DNA from: Pseudomonas sp. JQ170C
GTDB taxonomy: Bacteria; Pseudomonadota; Gammaproteobacteria; Pseudomonadales; Pseudomonadaceae
NCBI RefSeq assembly: GCF_035581345.1
Contig: NZ_CP141608.1
Span: 2,510,501 to 2,574,500, forward strand
Direction: 5' to 3'
DNA: 64,000 nucleotides
The number at the start of each line of letters is the position of its first letter. Positions within the stretch are counted from its first letter, which is position 1. The notes under the pieces were generated by a model, which was not told the origin of the DNA, searched no databases, and saw only the letters and a list, made by a program, of their open reading frames with translations. The position numbers were made by a program, and so were the translations under genes. Below are positions 47,570 through 56,480 of the stretch, one piece after another.

Positions 47570-48754
47570 TCAGACGCGTTCAAAGACGACAGCGATGCCC
47601 TGGCCGCCACCGATGCACATGGTCGCCAGCGCGTAGCGGCCTTCAATGCGTTGCAGCTCGTGGATGGCCTTGGTGGCGATGATCGCGCCGGTAGCGCCCA
47701 CCGGGTGACCCAGGGAAATGCCGGAGCCGTTGGGGTTGACCTTCTCGGGGTCGAAGCCCAGCTCGCCGGAAACGGCGCAGGCCTGTGCGGCGAAGGCTTC
47801 GTTGGACTCGATGACGTCCAGGTCGGCAACGCTGATACCGGCCTTCTCCAGCACCTTGCGGGTGGCAGGTACCGGGCCCAGGCCCATCAGTTCAGGTTCG
47901 ACGCCGGCGTGGGCGTAGGCCACCAGGCGGGCCAGCGGACGCAGGTCGTGACGCTTGACGAAATCAGCGGTGGCCAGCACCAGGGCGCCGGCGCCATCGT
48001 TCAGGCCGCTGGCGTTGCCGGCGGTGACGGTACCGTCTTTCTTGAACGCAGGCTTCATGCCGGCCAGTTGCTCGGCGGTCACTTCGCCGCGGACATGCTC
48101 GTCGACCTCAAAGCGTACGGTGCCTTTGCGGCCCGGGATATCAATCGGCACGATCTGGCTGGCGAAGCGGCCTTCGGCGATGGCACGGGCGGCGCGCTGC
48201 TGGCTGACCAGGGCCAGGTCATCCTGCATTTGTCGGGTGATGCCATTGCGCTCGGCGACGTTCTCGGCGGTGATGCCCATGTGGAAGCCGGCGAAGGGGT
48301 CATGCAGCACGCCGAGCATGTAGTCGACGCCTTTGAGGTCGCCCATGCGCGCACCCCAACGGGCCTGTGGCAGCAGGTACGGGCCACGGCTCATGGATTC
48401 GGCACCAGCGGCGACGACGGCTTCGGCTTCACCCAGCAGCAGGCTCTGGGCTGCCGAGACAATGGCTTGCAGGCCCGAGCCGCACAGGCGGTTGACGTTG
48501 AACGCCGGGGTTTCCTTGGGCACGCCGGCATTCATCGCCGCCACTCGGGCGAGGTAGGCATCGCGAGCTTCGGTCGGGATCACGGTGCCCATGACCACAT
48601 GGCCGATCTGCTCAGGCGCCACACCGGCGCGCTCGATGGCGGCGCGGGTCACGGTGCTGGCCAGGTCCGCCAGCGGCAGGTCCTTGAGGGTGCCACCGAA
48701 ACTGCCGATTGCCGAGCGCACGGCGCTGACGACGTAGATTTCTGGGGTATTCAT
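47570..48754 (-). CDS. acetyl-CoA C-acyltransferase (thiolase)
   Basis: Thiolytic cleavage (or condensation) of 3-oxoacyl-CoA. The 394-residue enzyme has the nucleophilic Cys in [12 protein letters not shown] (about 88-93), GGAESMS replaced here by [14 protein letters not shown], the His of the NEAFAAQ region, [18 protein letters not shown] and the second active Cys in CIGGGQG. It resembles BktB-type thiolases that accept C4-C5 chains. The Met at 48754 ([13 protein letters not shown]) is the normal start. It is first in the thiolase-dehydrogenase-tetR operon. Confidence 0.93.
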   Translation of the reverse strand: MNTPEIYVVSAVRSAIGSFGGTLKDLPLADLASTVTRAAIERAGVAPEQIGHVVMGTVIPTEARDAYLARVAAMNAGVPKETPAFNVNRLCGSGLQAIVSAAQSLLLGEAEAVVAAGAESMSRGPYLLPQARWGARMGDLKGVDYMLGVLHDPFAGFHMGITAENVAERNGITRQMQDDLALVSQQRAARAIAEGRFASQIVPIDIPGRKGTVRFEVDEHVRGEVTAEQLAGMKPAFKKDGTVTAGNASGLNDGAGALVLATADFVKRHDLRPLARLVAYAHAGVEPELMGLGPVPATRKVLEKAGISVADLDVIESNEAFAAQACAVSGELGFDPEKVNPNGSGISLGHPVGATGAIIATKAIHELQRIEGRYALATMCIGGGQGIAVVFERV

Positions 48755-48922
48755 GATCGACTCCATAGGCGAAAGCGTGGCGGGGCATAGGCAGGCTCTG
48801 CCAGAATGCACACCGGGCCAGGTTCAGGTAGTCATCGAGTCTAGGCAAAGGCTGCAGCCGGGCCTATGCCTTAACTGCTCAGTGAAACTGGTATTTTTTG
48901 CCATACCCTTGCGGAATCCGCC

Positions 48923-49936
48923 ATGCGGGAAAACGATACAGTCGCGGTCTATTTCGTCCATTCCATGCTCCATTCCCTGCGCGACCAGCCGCTGCGGGGC
49001 GAGGCACTGTTGCGTGAAGCCGGAATCGATCCCGGCGTCCTTGGCACGCCCGGCGCACGGGTGCAGGCGTCGGCTTTTGCGCGGCTGTGGCTGCTGTTGA
49101 TCCAGGACCTCAATGACGAGTTTTTCAACCTCGACAGCCACGGCATGCCGGTGGGCAGTTTTGCCCTGATCTGCCGGGGGCTGATCCAGGAGCCGACCCT
49201 GGAAAAAGCCTTGCGCCAGTGCCTGAGCAATTTTGCGCTGTTTCTGCGGGACATGCGCGCGAGCGTGACCCTCAAGGGCGGGCGGGCCGTGATCAGCCTG
49301 CGCTCGAACATCGACGACCCGGTCGCCCGGGTGTATGCCGAAGAAACCTTCCTGGCGCTGGTCATCAGCCTGCTGTGCTGGCTGGGCGGGCAACGCCTGG
49401 TGATCGACCGCACTGCGCTGGCCGACAGGCGTCCGGCGCAGGATGACGATCCGCTGCTGTGGGGGCCGAACCTGCAACTGGGCGCCGGGTGCACGGAGAT
49501 CGAATTTGCCGCCGACTACTTGCGCCTGCCGGTGATCCAGGACCTGGCCGGGCTCAAGACTTTTTTGCGCAGCGCTCCCCAGTGGCTGGTGATCCGCTAC
49601 CGCAACCAGAACGGCCAGGTGGCCCAGGTCTACCGATACCTGCGCGAACGCGAGCAGGGCCAGTGGCCGACACTGGTCGCCATGGCCAAGCGCCAGGGCC
49701 TGAGCGCCAGCAGCTTTCGCAGGCTGCTGGAACGGGAGGGGCGCTCGTTCCAGCAGATCAAGGATGAGGTGCGCCGGGCCATGGCCTTTGAGTGCCTGCG
49801 CGAGACGGACATGAGCATTGCCGAGATCGCCGAGCGCACCGGTTTTCAGGAATCCAGTGCGTTTCACCGGGCCTTCAAGAAGTGGACCGGTGAAAGCCCT
49901 GGCAGTTATCGCCTGCGCATGGCGGCCTCGCGCTAG
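48923..49936 (+). CDS. AraC-family regulator (OruR/ArgR-like layout)
   Basis: A 337-residue regulator with a long N-terminal ligand domain of the Arabinose_bd type (MLHSLRDQPLRGEALLREAGIDP, typical of OruR/ArgR relatives) and a C-terminal AraC HTH pair (LVAMAKRQGLSASSFRRLLEREGRSFQQIKDEVRRAMAFECLRETDMSIAEIAERTGFQESSAFHRAFKKWTG; about 240-325). It is divergent from the thiolase operon across 168 bases, so it is a good candidate for the activator of these genes, with TetR as repressor. Ligand unknown. Confidence 0.88.
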   Translation: MRENDTVAVYFVHSMLHSLRDQPLRGEALLREAGIDPGVLGTPGARVQASAFARLWLLLIQDLNDEFFNLDSHGMPVGSFALICRGLIQEPTLEKALRQCLSNFALFLRDMRASVTLKGGRAVISLRSNIDDPVARVYAEETFLALVISLLCWLGGQRLVIDRTALADRRPAQDDDPLLWGPNLQLGAGCTEIEFAADYLRLPVIQDLAGLKTFLRSAPQWLVIRYRNQNGQVAQVYRYLREREQGQWPTLVAMAKRQGLSASSFRRLLEREGRSFQQIKDEVRRAMAFECLRETDMSIAEIAERTGFQESSAFHRAFKKWTGESPGSYRLRMAASR

Positions 49937-49945
49937 GGCCGGGAC

Positions 49946-50830
49946 TCAGCGCAGTGTGTGCAGCAGTGCCTTGAGGTAGTCCTGCCCGGCCTGATCCAGC
50001 GCAAATACCGGCCGGCGTGGTTCACCCACCTCAAGCCCGGTCATGGCCAGGCCTGCCTTGATAGTGGCGGGCAATCCCCCCTTGAGGATGAAATCCAGCA
50101 GCGGCAACTGGCGGTAGAACACGGCCCTGGCGGTTTTCAGATCGCCCGCCAGCACCGCCTGGTACAGCTGCTGATTGAGGACGGGAATCAGGTTCGCCGC
50201 TGCCGTGCACCAGCCGCTGGCACCGGCCACGAACGCCTCCAGGGCCAGGGGGTTGCAGCCGTTGTAGAACGGCACCTGGCCTTCGCCCAGCAGTTGCAGT
50301 TTGTGCATGCGCTGAATGTCGCCGGTACTCTCCTTGACCATGGTCACGTTGTCGACTTCGCGCACGATCTTGAGGATCAGCTCCACCGACATGTCCGTGC
50401 CGCTGGTGGCCGGGTTGTTGTAGAGCATGATCGGCACGTCGATGCTGGCACCGATGGCGCGGTAGTGCTGGATGATCTCGGCTTCGCTGAGTTTCCAGTA
50501 GGCGGCCGGCAGCACCATCACCGCATCGGCACCGTGGGCCTGGGCAAAGCGCGCACGGCGGATGGCGCCGGCGGTGGTCAGGTCCGAGACGCTGACGATG
50601 GTGGGGACGCGCCCGGCAATGTGCGCCAGGCTGAACTCGGCGACCTGCTGCCACTCAAGGTCGCTGAGGTAGGCGCCTTCACCGGTGCTGCCCAGCGGGG
50701 CGATGGCGTGCACGCCGCCGGCAATCAGGCGGTCGATGGATGTGCCCAGGGCGGGCAGGTCGAGCTGCTCGCCATCGTGGCTGAACGGGGTGATGGTGTA
50801 GCCGATGATGCCGTGAAAGGTCGTGGACAT
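49946..50830 (-). CDS. DHDPS-family aldolase of unknown substrate
   Basis: A 294-residue class I aldolase or hydrolase of the dihydrodipicolinate synthase/N-acetylneuraminate lyase family. The Schiff-base Lys166 (MVKESTGD), Tyr137 (MLYNNPATSG) and the GSTGE loop (47-51) are all present, so pyruvate-type chemistry is expected. The pyruvate-carboxylate contact fits, but the residues that define DapA, NanA or KdgD are not recognisable. It lies 44 bases after the class II aldolase-like gene in one operon. The DHDPS for lysine synthesis is expected elsewhere. Confidence 0.88.
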   Translation of the reverse strand: MSTTFHGIIGYTITPFSHDGEQLDLPALGTSIDRLIAGGVHAIAPLGSTGEGAYLSDLEWQQVAEFSLAHIAGRVPTIVSVSDLTTAGAIRRARFAQAHGADAVMVLPAAYWKLSEAEIIQHYRAIGASIDVPIMLYNNPATSGTDMSVELILKIVREVDNVTMVKESTGDIQRMHKLQLLGEGQVPFYNGCNPLALEAFVAGASGWCTAAANLIPVLNQQLYQAVLAGDLKTARAVFYRQLPLLDFILKGGLPATIKAGLAMTGLEVGEPRRPVFALDQAGQDYLKALLHTLR

Positions 50831-50874
50831 GATGAACTCCGCAAGTAAGGCAATTAGGGCGAAATGGGCAGCAA

Positions 50875-51657
50875 TCAGTTCATGCAGTCGGCATGCACCC
50901 GCAGGCACTGGCGCGCATAGTAGTTGAAGGCGGCGCTGTGGCGTTTCGGACGCGAGATCCAGTCATGGGCTTCGCGGCCCAGTGCCGGTTCGATCGGCTT
51001 GACTTCGCCGGCGGCCATGGCCAGCAGTTGCAGCTTGGCGGCGCGCTCGATCAGTTGGGCGATGACACAGGCTTCCTCGATGCTGGCGCCGGTGGAGAGC
51101 TGGCCGTGGTGCGAGAGCAGGATGGCGCGCTTGTCGCCCAGGGCCGCGCTGATGATCTCGCCTTCTTCGTTGCCCACTGGTACGCCCGGCCAGGCTTGAA
51201 GAAACGCGCAATCTTCATAGAGCGGGCACAGGTCCATGTGCGACACCTGCAGCGGCACTTCGAGCATCGACAGGGCGGCGACGTGGGTGGGGTGGGTGTG
51301 GATGATGCAGTTCACGTCCGGACGCGCCCGGTACACCCAGCTGTGGAAGCGGTTGGCCGGGTTGGGCATGCCGCTGCCTTCGAGTACTTCCAGGTCTTCG
51401 TTGACCAGCAGCAGATTGCTGGCGGTGATTTCGTCAAAGCCCAGGCCCAGTTGCTGGGTGTAGAAGGTACCAGGCTGCGGACCCCGGGCGCTGATTTGCC
51501 CGGCAAGGCCCGAGTCGTGGCCGTTGTCGAACAGAATTCGGCAGGTCAGGGCCAGCTTTTCACGCACAGTCCACGTATTATCGGCAAGCGAGCCTTGCAT
51601 CTGTGTGAGGGCCTGCTTGATCAGCTGGTCCTTGGGCAATGCCATTGTCTTGGCCAT
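50875..51657 (-). CDS. class II aldolase/adducin-family protein with altered catalytic site
   Basis: A 260-residue cytoplasmic protein. Alignment by eye to L-fuculose-1-phosphate aldolase keeps the zinc ligands His120 and His122 (IIHTHPTH) and His184 (LLSHHGQL) with nearly the same spacing. The position of the catalytic Glu73 (PSSExRFH) is Ala101 here (MPNPANRFH). Classical retro-aldol chemistry is therefore doubtful; a decarboxylase, epimerase-like or binding role is possible. First gene of a two-gene operon with the DHDPS-like aldolase; an operator palindrome lies 97-115 bases upstream. Confidence 0.85.
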   Translation of the reverse strand: MAKTMALPKDQLIKQALTQMQGSLADNTWTVREKLALTCRILFDNGHDSGLAGQISARGPQPGTFYTQQLGLGFDEITASNLLLVNEDLEVLEGSGMPNPANRFHSWVYRARPDVNCIIHTHPTHVAALSMLEVPLQVSHMDLCPLYEDCAFLQAWPGVPVGNEEGEIISAALGDKRAILLSHHGQLSTGASIEEACVIAQLIERAAKLQLLAMAAGEVKPIEPALGREAHDWISRPKRHSAAFNYYARQCLRVHADCMN

Positions 51658-51735
51658 GGGGATATCCTCATTGGTGGGAAAAATGTCAGCGCTGGGTTGC
51701 CCGGTTACTTGGAAGGTGGCGGGCGGCTCGGCGTG

Positions 51736-51772
51736 ATGACACAAACAAGGCTAAATGACACAATGTGTCATT
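51736..51772. promoter_or_regulatory. operator palindrome between the aldolase operon and the XRE-cupin regulator
   Basis: AATGACACA (51754-51762) and TGTGTCATT (51764-51772) form a perfect 9-bp inverted repeat around one base. A third copy of the half-site, ATGACACA, is at 51736-51743, 19 bases from the matching position in the palindrome. It is centred in the 158-base divergent gap, where the adjacent XRE-cupin regulator would bind. Confidence 0.65.
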
Positions 51773-51815
51773 AGCAAGAAAAAACTTGCCCGTGGCATTG
51801 GGAAAATCGCGTCGC

Positions 51816-52361
51816 ATGTCTATCCGATTGAAATTACTAAGAAAAAAACTAGGGATTACCCTGGAGGTGCTGGCCGAGAAGTCCGGCATGACCAAGAGCT
51901 ACCTGTCCAAGGTGGAACGGGGCCTGAACACGCCCTCGATCGCCGCTGCGCTGAAACTGGCGCGTGCGCTCAGCGTCAATGTCGAGGAGCTGTTTGCCGA
52001 GGATGAGCCAGGCCAGTCGCGTTACAGCCTGGTGCGCAGTGGCGAGCGCCAGGCGCTGTCGGGCAGTGCCCAGGGCCCGGGCTATGCGGTGCTGGCCAGC
52101 CATATCGGCAGCCGCAGCCTGCTGCCCTTTATCATCAGCCCGCCGCGGGATTTCAGCGACTCGACCTTCAAGGAGCACCTTGGCGAGGAGTTCCTGTTTG
52201 TGCATGAAGGGCAGGTGGAAGTCGACTTCATGAACGAGCGGGTCATCCTCGAACGGGGCGATGCGCTGTACTTCAACGCCCAGACCCCCCATCGCCTGCG
52301 CTCGCTCGGCGAGGTGCAGGCGCAGTTGCTGGTGGTGGTCCACGATGCCGAAGGGCCGTGA
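51816..52361 (+). CDS. XRE-cupin transcriptional regulator
   Basis: A 181-residue regulator with an N-terminal XRE HTH (LKLLRKKLGITLEVLAEKSGMTKSYLSKVERGLNTPSIAAALKLARAL, about 4-52) and a C-terminal cupin sensor domain (EFLFVHEGQVEVDFMNERVILERGDALYFNAQTPHRLRSLG, about 120-165). This PuuR/HipB-like layout usually represses a small catabolic operon and is relieved by its substrate. It is divergent from the aldolase genes. The start at 51816 follows a weak ribosome site; a GTG at 51765 would put the operator inside the gene. The AraC gene begins at its last stop base. Confidence 0.9.
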   Translation: MSIRLKLLRKKLGITLEVLAEKSGMTKSYLSKVERGLNTPSIAAALKLARALSVNVEELFAEDEPGQSRYSLVRSGERQALSGSAQGPGYAVLASHIGSRSLLPFIISPPRDFSDSTFKEHLGEEFLFVHEGQVEVDFMNERVILERGDALYFNAQTPHRLRSLGEVQAQLLVVVHDAEGP

Positions 52362-53146
52362 TGAGCAGCGCCTCGCGGTTCTGGCGTGACCCGGCACTGC
52401 CGTTCATCGAGGCGCGCAGGGTCGAGGATGGGCGCAAGGTCTGTTATGCACCGCATTCCCACGAGGGCTTCTCCATCGGCGCCATCACCGGCGGGCGCAG
52501 CACCTACGTGAGCGGTGAAAGCCATCAGTTGGTGTCGGCGGGCACAGTCGTGATGATGAACCCGGGCGTGGTGCATACCTGCAATCCCATTGACGGTGAG
52601 CCCTGGTCGTACCTGATGCTGTACGTCGATTCGAGTTGGCTGCAGGCGCTGGGCTTCCAGCCCTTCGAGGCGATCAGCAGCCGCTCGCAATCCCTGTACC
52701 AGGCCTTGTGCCAATTGTTCGAGACGCTGCTGGACGATCACGGCAGCAGCGCCGGCAAAGCGGCGGCGCTGCGGATTTTCTTCGGCGCGCTGATCCAGCA
52801 GTTTGATGCCGGCAGCCCGGGGGCGGGGCCAGGCAATCCGCGTGTGCTGGCCGCTGCCGCCTTTATCCGTGAACACTGCACCCAGCCGTTGCGCCTGGAG
52901 GACATCGGCCAGGCTGCAGGCCTGTCGACGTCGTACCTGATCCGCGCCTTCAAGCAGCATTTTGGCCTGACGCCCCACGGCTACCTGCTCGACCAGCGCG
53001 TGCAGTACGCCCGCGCACAACTGCGGCGCGGACGCTTGATCGCCGAGGTCGCACTTGAAGCCGGCTTTGCCGACCAGGCGCACCTGCAACGCGCCTTCAA
53101 GCGCCACCTGGCTGCGACGCCAGGGCACTATCGCTCAGCTCACTAG
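52361..53146 (+). CDS. AraC-family regulator with cupin-type sensor
   Basis: A 261-residue regulator: N-terminal AraC-binding cupin (CYAPHSHEGFSIGAITGGRSTYV, VSAGTVVMMNPGVVHTCNP) and C-terminal two-HTH domain (LRLEDIGQAAGLSTSYLIRAFKQHFGLTPHGYLLDQRVQYARAQL, about 175-220). The order is that of regulators commonly found next to LysE-type exporters. The ATG overlaps the XRE-cupin stop by one base (TGATG), and a GTG 3 bases earlier is an alternative. It converges on lysE with a 12-base overlap, so it probably controls the exporter. Confidence 0.88.
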   Translation: MSSASRFWRDPALPFIEARRVEDGRKVCYAPHSHEGFSIGAITGGRSTYVSGESHQLVSAGTVVMMNPGVVHTCNPIDGEPWSYLMLYVDSSWLQALGFQPFEAISSRSQSLYQALCQLFETLLDDHGSSAGKAAALRIFFGALIQQFDAGSPGAGPGNPRVLAAAAFIREHCTQPLRLEDIGQAAGLSTSYLIRAFKQHFGLTPHGYLLDQRVQYARAQLRRGRLIAEVALEAGFADQAHLQRAFKRHLAATPGHYRSAH

Positions 53147-53722
53147 CAGGTAGAGCGCACTCGCCACCAGCAACCCGGCCAGAACGCGGTTGAACACCCG
53201 AACCCGACGAGGGTTGCCCAGGTAATGGCTGATCACGCTACCGGCCCAGGCCCAACTGGCGATCGACAGATAGCAGATGACGAAGTAGATCGCCGTGAAC
53301 TGCCACAGCAAGGCCGTCTCACCTTCGCCGACATACGCACCGACACCGGCCACACAGGCCAGCCAGGCCTTGGGGTTGAGCCACTGCAAGGTCGCACCGG
53401 CAAGCATCGACGGCGCGCCTGCGTCGCCAGTGCTGCCCAGTTCGCCGCGGTCGCTGGCCAGCTTCCAGGCCATGAACAGCAGGAAGGCCACACCGGCGGC
53501 ATGCAGGACCCGGGTCAAGGCCGGCCAATGGCGCAGCAGTTCGTGCAAACCCAGGCCAATCAGCAGCAACAGCAGGCTGAAGCCCAGGGTGGCGCCGGTG
53601 ACGTGCTTGAGGCTGGCACGCAGGCCGTGCCGGGCGCCGCTGCCCAAGGCAACGATGTTCACCGGGCCGGGGGAGATGGAGGCGGCCAGGGCAAAGGCGG
53701 CCATCGAAAGCATCAGGCTCAT
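53135..53722 (-). CDS. LysE-family amino-acid exporter
   Basis: A 195-residue inner-membrane exporter of the LysE/RhtB family with about six TM segments. The signature SISPGPVNIVALGSGARHGLRASLKHVTGATLGF is at about 15-48, followed by FLLFMAWKLASDRG and LQWLNPKAWLACVAGVGAY, which match the family. Such proteins expel amino acids or analogues when they accumulate. The Met at 53722 was chosen as the normal family start. The neighbouring AraC protein is the expected regulator; the substrate is not known. Confidence 0.88.
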   Translation of the reverse strand: MSLMLSMAAFALAASISPGPVNIVALGSGARHGLRASLKHVTGATLGFSLLLLLIGLGLHELLRHWPALTRVLHAAGVAFLLFMAWKLASDRGELGSTGDAGAPSMLAGATLQWLNPKAWLACVAGVGAYVGEGETALLWQFTAIYFVICYLSIASWAWAGSVISHYLGNPRRVRVFNRVLAGLLVASALYLLVS

Positions 53723-53831
53723 GGGGGTGGGTCCTTGGTGTGAAGTTGACCCAGTCTGATGGCCCGGACGCGGTGGGGTATTGAAGAAAATCACCCTGGT
53801 GGGCGGCCAATTTCCTACAATATTTGAAACA

Positions 53832-53850
53832 TTTTCACGCTGTGTGAAAA
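53832..53850. promoter_or_regulatory. inverted repeat between lysE and the TerC-CBS gene
   Basis: TTTTCAC (53832-53838) and GTGAAAA (53844-53850) pair perfectly across a 5-base spacer, in an AT-rich part of the 273-base divergent gap. It is about 110 bases from the lysE start and 145 from the terC-type start, a plausible operator for either gene. Confidence 0.35.
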
Positions 53851-53995
53851 GCCTGCTGAAATTATAGGATTCTCCCCCCAATTGATTTCAGGTTGATATG
53901 ACTTCGTTCTCGGAGCCTCCCAGTACCTGGCCGTCCCGGCCGTTCTCCCGTCCTTGTGACGTTTCCCCCCTGTCTGACCAGTTGAGTACCTGCGC

Positions 53996-55567
53996 ATGGA
54001 ATGGCTAGCCGACCCCACGGCCTGGCTGGGCCTTGCCACGCTGATCGTGCTCGAACTGGTACTGGGTATCGACAACCTGGTGTTCATCGCCATCCTGGCC
54101 GACAAACTGCCGCCGCATCAGCGCGACCGTGCGCGGGTGATCGGCCTGTCGCTGGCGTTGATCATGCGCCTGGGCCTGCTGGCCAGTATTTCCTGGATGG
54201 TGACGCTGACGGCGCCGCTGTTCGAGGTGTTCGACAAGAGCTTCTCCGGGCGTGACCTGATCATGCTGTTCGGTGGTGTGTTCCTGCTGTTCAAGGCCAC
54301 CATGGAGTTGCACGAGCGCCTTGAAGGGCATGTGGTCCAGGCTGGCGGCAACGCGCGCCATTCGGCGTTCTGGCCCATCGTGGCGCAGATCGTGGTACTT
54401 GATGCGGTGTTCTCGCTGGATGCGGTGATCACGGCGGTGGGCATGGTCGAGCACCTGTCGATCATGATGATCGCGGTGATCTTCTCCATCGGCATCATGA
54501 TCGTTGCCAGCAAGCCGTTGACCCGCTTCGTCAACAATCACCCGACCGTGATCATGCTGTGTCTGGGCTTCTTGTTGATGATCGGCTTCAGCTTGACCGC
54601 AGAAGGCCTGGGTTTCCATATTCCCAAGGGCTACCTGTACGCGGCCATCGGCTTCTCGATCCTGCTCGAAAGCTTCAACCAACTGGCCCGTGCCCGCCGC
54701 AAGCGCAGCATGCAGCAGCACCGGCCGATGCGTGAGCGCACAGCCCACGCGGTCATGCGCATGCTTGGTGGCCGCCGGGTCGAGGCTGACGAAGTGGGCG
54801 AGGAGATCGCCGATCTGGTCGAGGGCGCAGAAGAGCAAGTGCTGTTCGACCGCCGTGAGCGAGTGATGATCAGTGGCGTGCTCAACCTGGCTGAGCGTCC
54901 GATCAAGACGCTGATGACGGTGCGTGCCAAAGTCGATGTCGTCGACCTGGCGCAGCCGCCCGAAGTCATTCGCAAGACGCTGATGCATTCGTCCTATTCG
55001 CGTCTGCCGGTGATTCGCGGGGGCCGCATCGAAGAGCCGCTGGGCTTCGTACACAAAAAGGAGCTGCTCAAGGAGCTCCTGGCCGGTAGCGAGCCCGACC
55101 TCGAAACCCTGGTGCGTGCACCGCTGAACCTGCTGGAGAGTTTCAGCATCCTCAATGCCCTGGAGCAGATGCGCAGTCAGTCGACTCACATCGCCTTTGT
55201 GGTCAACGAATTCGGTGACTTCACCGGCATCCTGACCATGACCGACATCCTCGAATCCATTGCCGGCGAGCTACCCGACGCCAGTGAGGTCGAGGGGCCG
55301 GGGATTGTCGAAGATGGCGAGGGCTATGTAGTCAGTGGCGCCCTGAACCTCAGTCAGGTCCAGGCGCGTATCGGCTTTGTGGCCAGGCCCACCGAGGATT
55401 ACCAGACCGTTGCCGGGCTGGTCATGAGCTTGCTGGATCGCTTGCCGGTGGTGGGCGACAACCTGCAGTTCAATGACTGGCAGCTGGAGGTGGTCGCCGT
55501 GGAGGATCGACGGGTGCGCGAGGTGCGCCTCAGGCCGAACGCCGTTGCTGACGCAGCAGGTGCTTGA
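53996..55567 (+). CDS. TerC-CBS-CorC_HlyC membrane protein
   Basis: A 523-residue inner-membrane protein. The first 235 residues are a TerC domain with about seven TM segments: [41 protein letters not shown], and the acidic GIDN and SLDAV motifs thought to bind metal. Then come two CBS domains (about 300-425; [35 protein letters not shown]) and a CorC/HlyC domain (about 445-515). The layout is that of YoaE/YegH. Family members help metal export, such as Mn delivery to secreted proteins; the metal is not known here. The end overlaps rarD by 38 bases. Confidence 0.9.
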   Translation: MEWLADPTAWLGLATLIVLELVLGIDNLVFIAILADKLPPHQRDRARVIGLSLALIMRLGLLASISWMVTLTAPLFEVFDKSFSGRDLIMLFGGVFLLFKATMELHERLEGHVVQAGGNARHSAFWPIVAQIVVLDAVFSLDAVITAVGMVEHLSIMMIAVIFSIGIMIVASKPLTRFVNNHPTVIMLCLGFLLMIGFSLTAEGLGFHIPKGYLYAAIGFSILLESFNQLARARRKRSMQQHRPMRERTAHAVMRMLGGRRVEADEVGEEIADLVEGAEEQVLFDRRERVMISGVLNLAERPIKTLMTVRAKVDVVDLAQPPEVIRKTLMHSSYSRLPVIRGGRIEEPLGFVHKKELLKELLAGSEPDLETLVRAPLNLLESFSILNALEQMRSQSTHIAFVVNEFGDFTGILTMTDILESIAGELPDASEVEGPGIVEDGEGYVVSGALNLSQVQARIGFVARPTEDYQTVAGLVMSLLDRLPVVGDNLQFNDWQLEVVAVEDRRVREVRLRPNAVADAAGA

Positions 55568-56417
55568 CGCCTTCAAGGATCAGCACCAGCACTGCCAGCC
55601 AGATCGGCAAGTACGTCAGCCACTGGTCGGGACCGATGGTCTCGCCCAGTAGCAGGGCTACCCCGACCAGCAGCACCGGCTCCACATAGCTGAGCAGGCC
55701 GAACAGGCTGAACGCCAGCAGGCGGCTGGCCAGCACATAGCAGATCAGCGCCAGGGCGCTGATCACCCCAAGCAATGGAATCAGGCCGTACAGGGCAGGG
55801 TGTTCGGCCAGGTCCTGGGCGCTCATCGGCCCCTGGATCACGAAGTACAGCGCAGCCGGCACCAGCAGGCACATGTCTGCCCACAGGCCACCCAGGTGGT
55901 CGGTGCGGCATTTGCGGCGCAGGACGAAATACAGCGGATAGCCGATGGCGACCACCAGGATTTCCCAGGCGAAACTGCCGTGCTGGTACAGCTCGTGGCC
56001 CACGCCGGTGGCGGCGCAGGCAACGGCGATTTTTTGCAGGTGTGACAGGCGTTCGCCATAGACCAGACGCCCGGTCAGCACCATGGTAAGCGGCAGCAGG
56101 AAATACCCCAGCGACACTTCAAGGCTGCGCCCGTGCAGCGGCGCCCAGAGAAACAGCCAGAGCTGAACCCCCAACATCGACGAAGTGCCCAGCTGACCCA
56201 ACAGCAACAGGGGGTTGTGGCGGATGCGTGCGAGCAAGCCGGTCACCAGGTTCCAGTCCTTGCTCAGCAGCAGGAAGACGGTCAGGCAGGGCAGCGTCAG
56301 CAGGGTACGCCAGCCAAACACTTCCTCGCCGTCAAGGGGCGTCATCAGCGAGGTGTAGAAGTACATCACGGCAAACAGGCACGAGGCCATAACCGATGAA
56401 ACAATGCCTTTGGACAC
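55530..56417 (-). CDS. rarD: EamA-family transporter RarD
   Basis: A 295-residue, 10-TM drug/metabolite exporter. The N-terminal [42 protein letters not shown] fits RarD (the EEVFGWR motif), with [24 protein letters not shown] and the second EamA repeat [18 protein letters not shown]. RarD was named from chloramphenicol resistance; natural substrates are unclear. Its 3' end overlaps the convergent TerC-CBS gene by 38 bases. The cyclic-di-GMP gene upstream on the same strand is 63 bases away. Confidence 0.9.
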   Translation of the reverse strand: MSKGIVSSVMASCLFAVMYFYTSLMTPLDGEEVFGWRTLLTLPCLTVFLLLSKDWNLVTGLLARIRHNPLLLLGQLGTSSMLGVQLWLFLWAPLHGRSLEVSLGYFLLPLTMVLTGRLVYGERLSHLQKIAVACAATGVGHELYQHGSFAWEILVVAIGYPLYFVLRRKCRTDHLGGLWADMCLLVPAALYFVIQGPMSAQDLAEHPALYGLIPLLGVISALALICYVLASRLLAFSLFGLLSYVEPVLLVGVALLLGETIGPDQWLTYLPIWLAVLVLILEGVKHLLRQQRRSA

Positions 56418-56480
56418 GAGGGCCTCTGTAGCAGGAATAAGGAGGGGGCGGTCAGCCGCCCATGGTCTCAGCTCCCGGCC

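Noticed and set aside
53881..53995. Possible yybP-ykoY Mn riboswitch before the TerC-CBS gene
   Set aside because: I could not find the conserved core or paired helices; only a short GC-rich hairpin is present.
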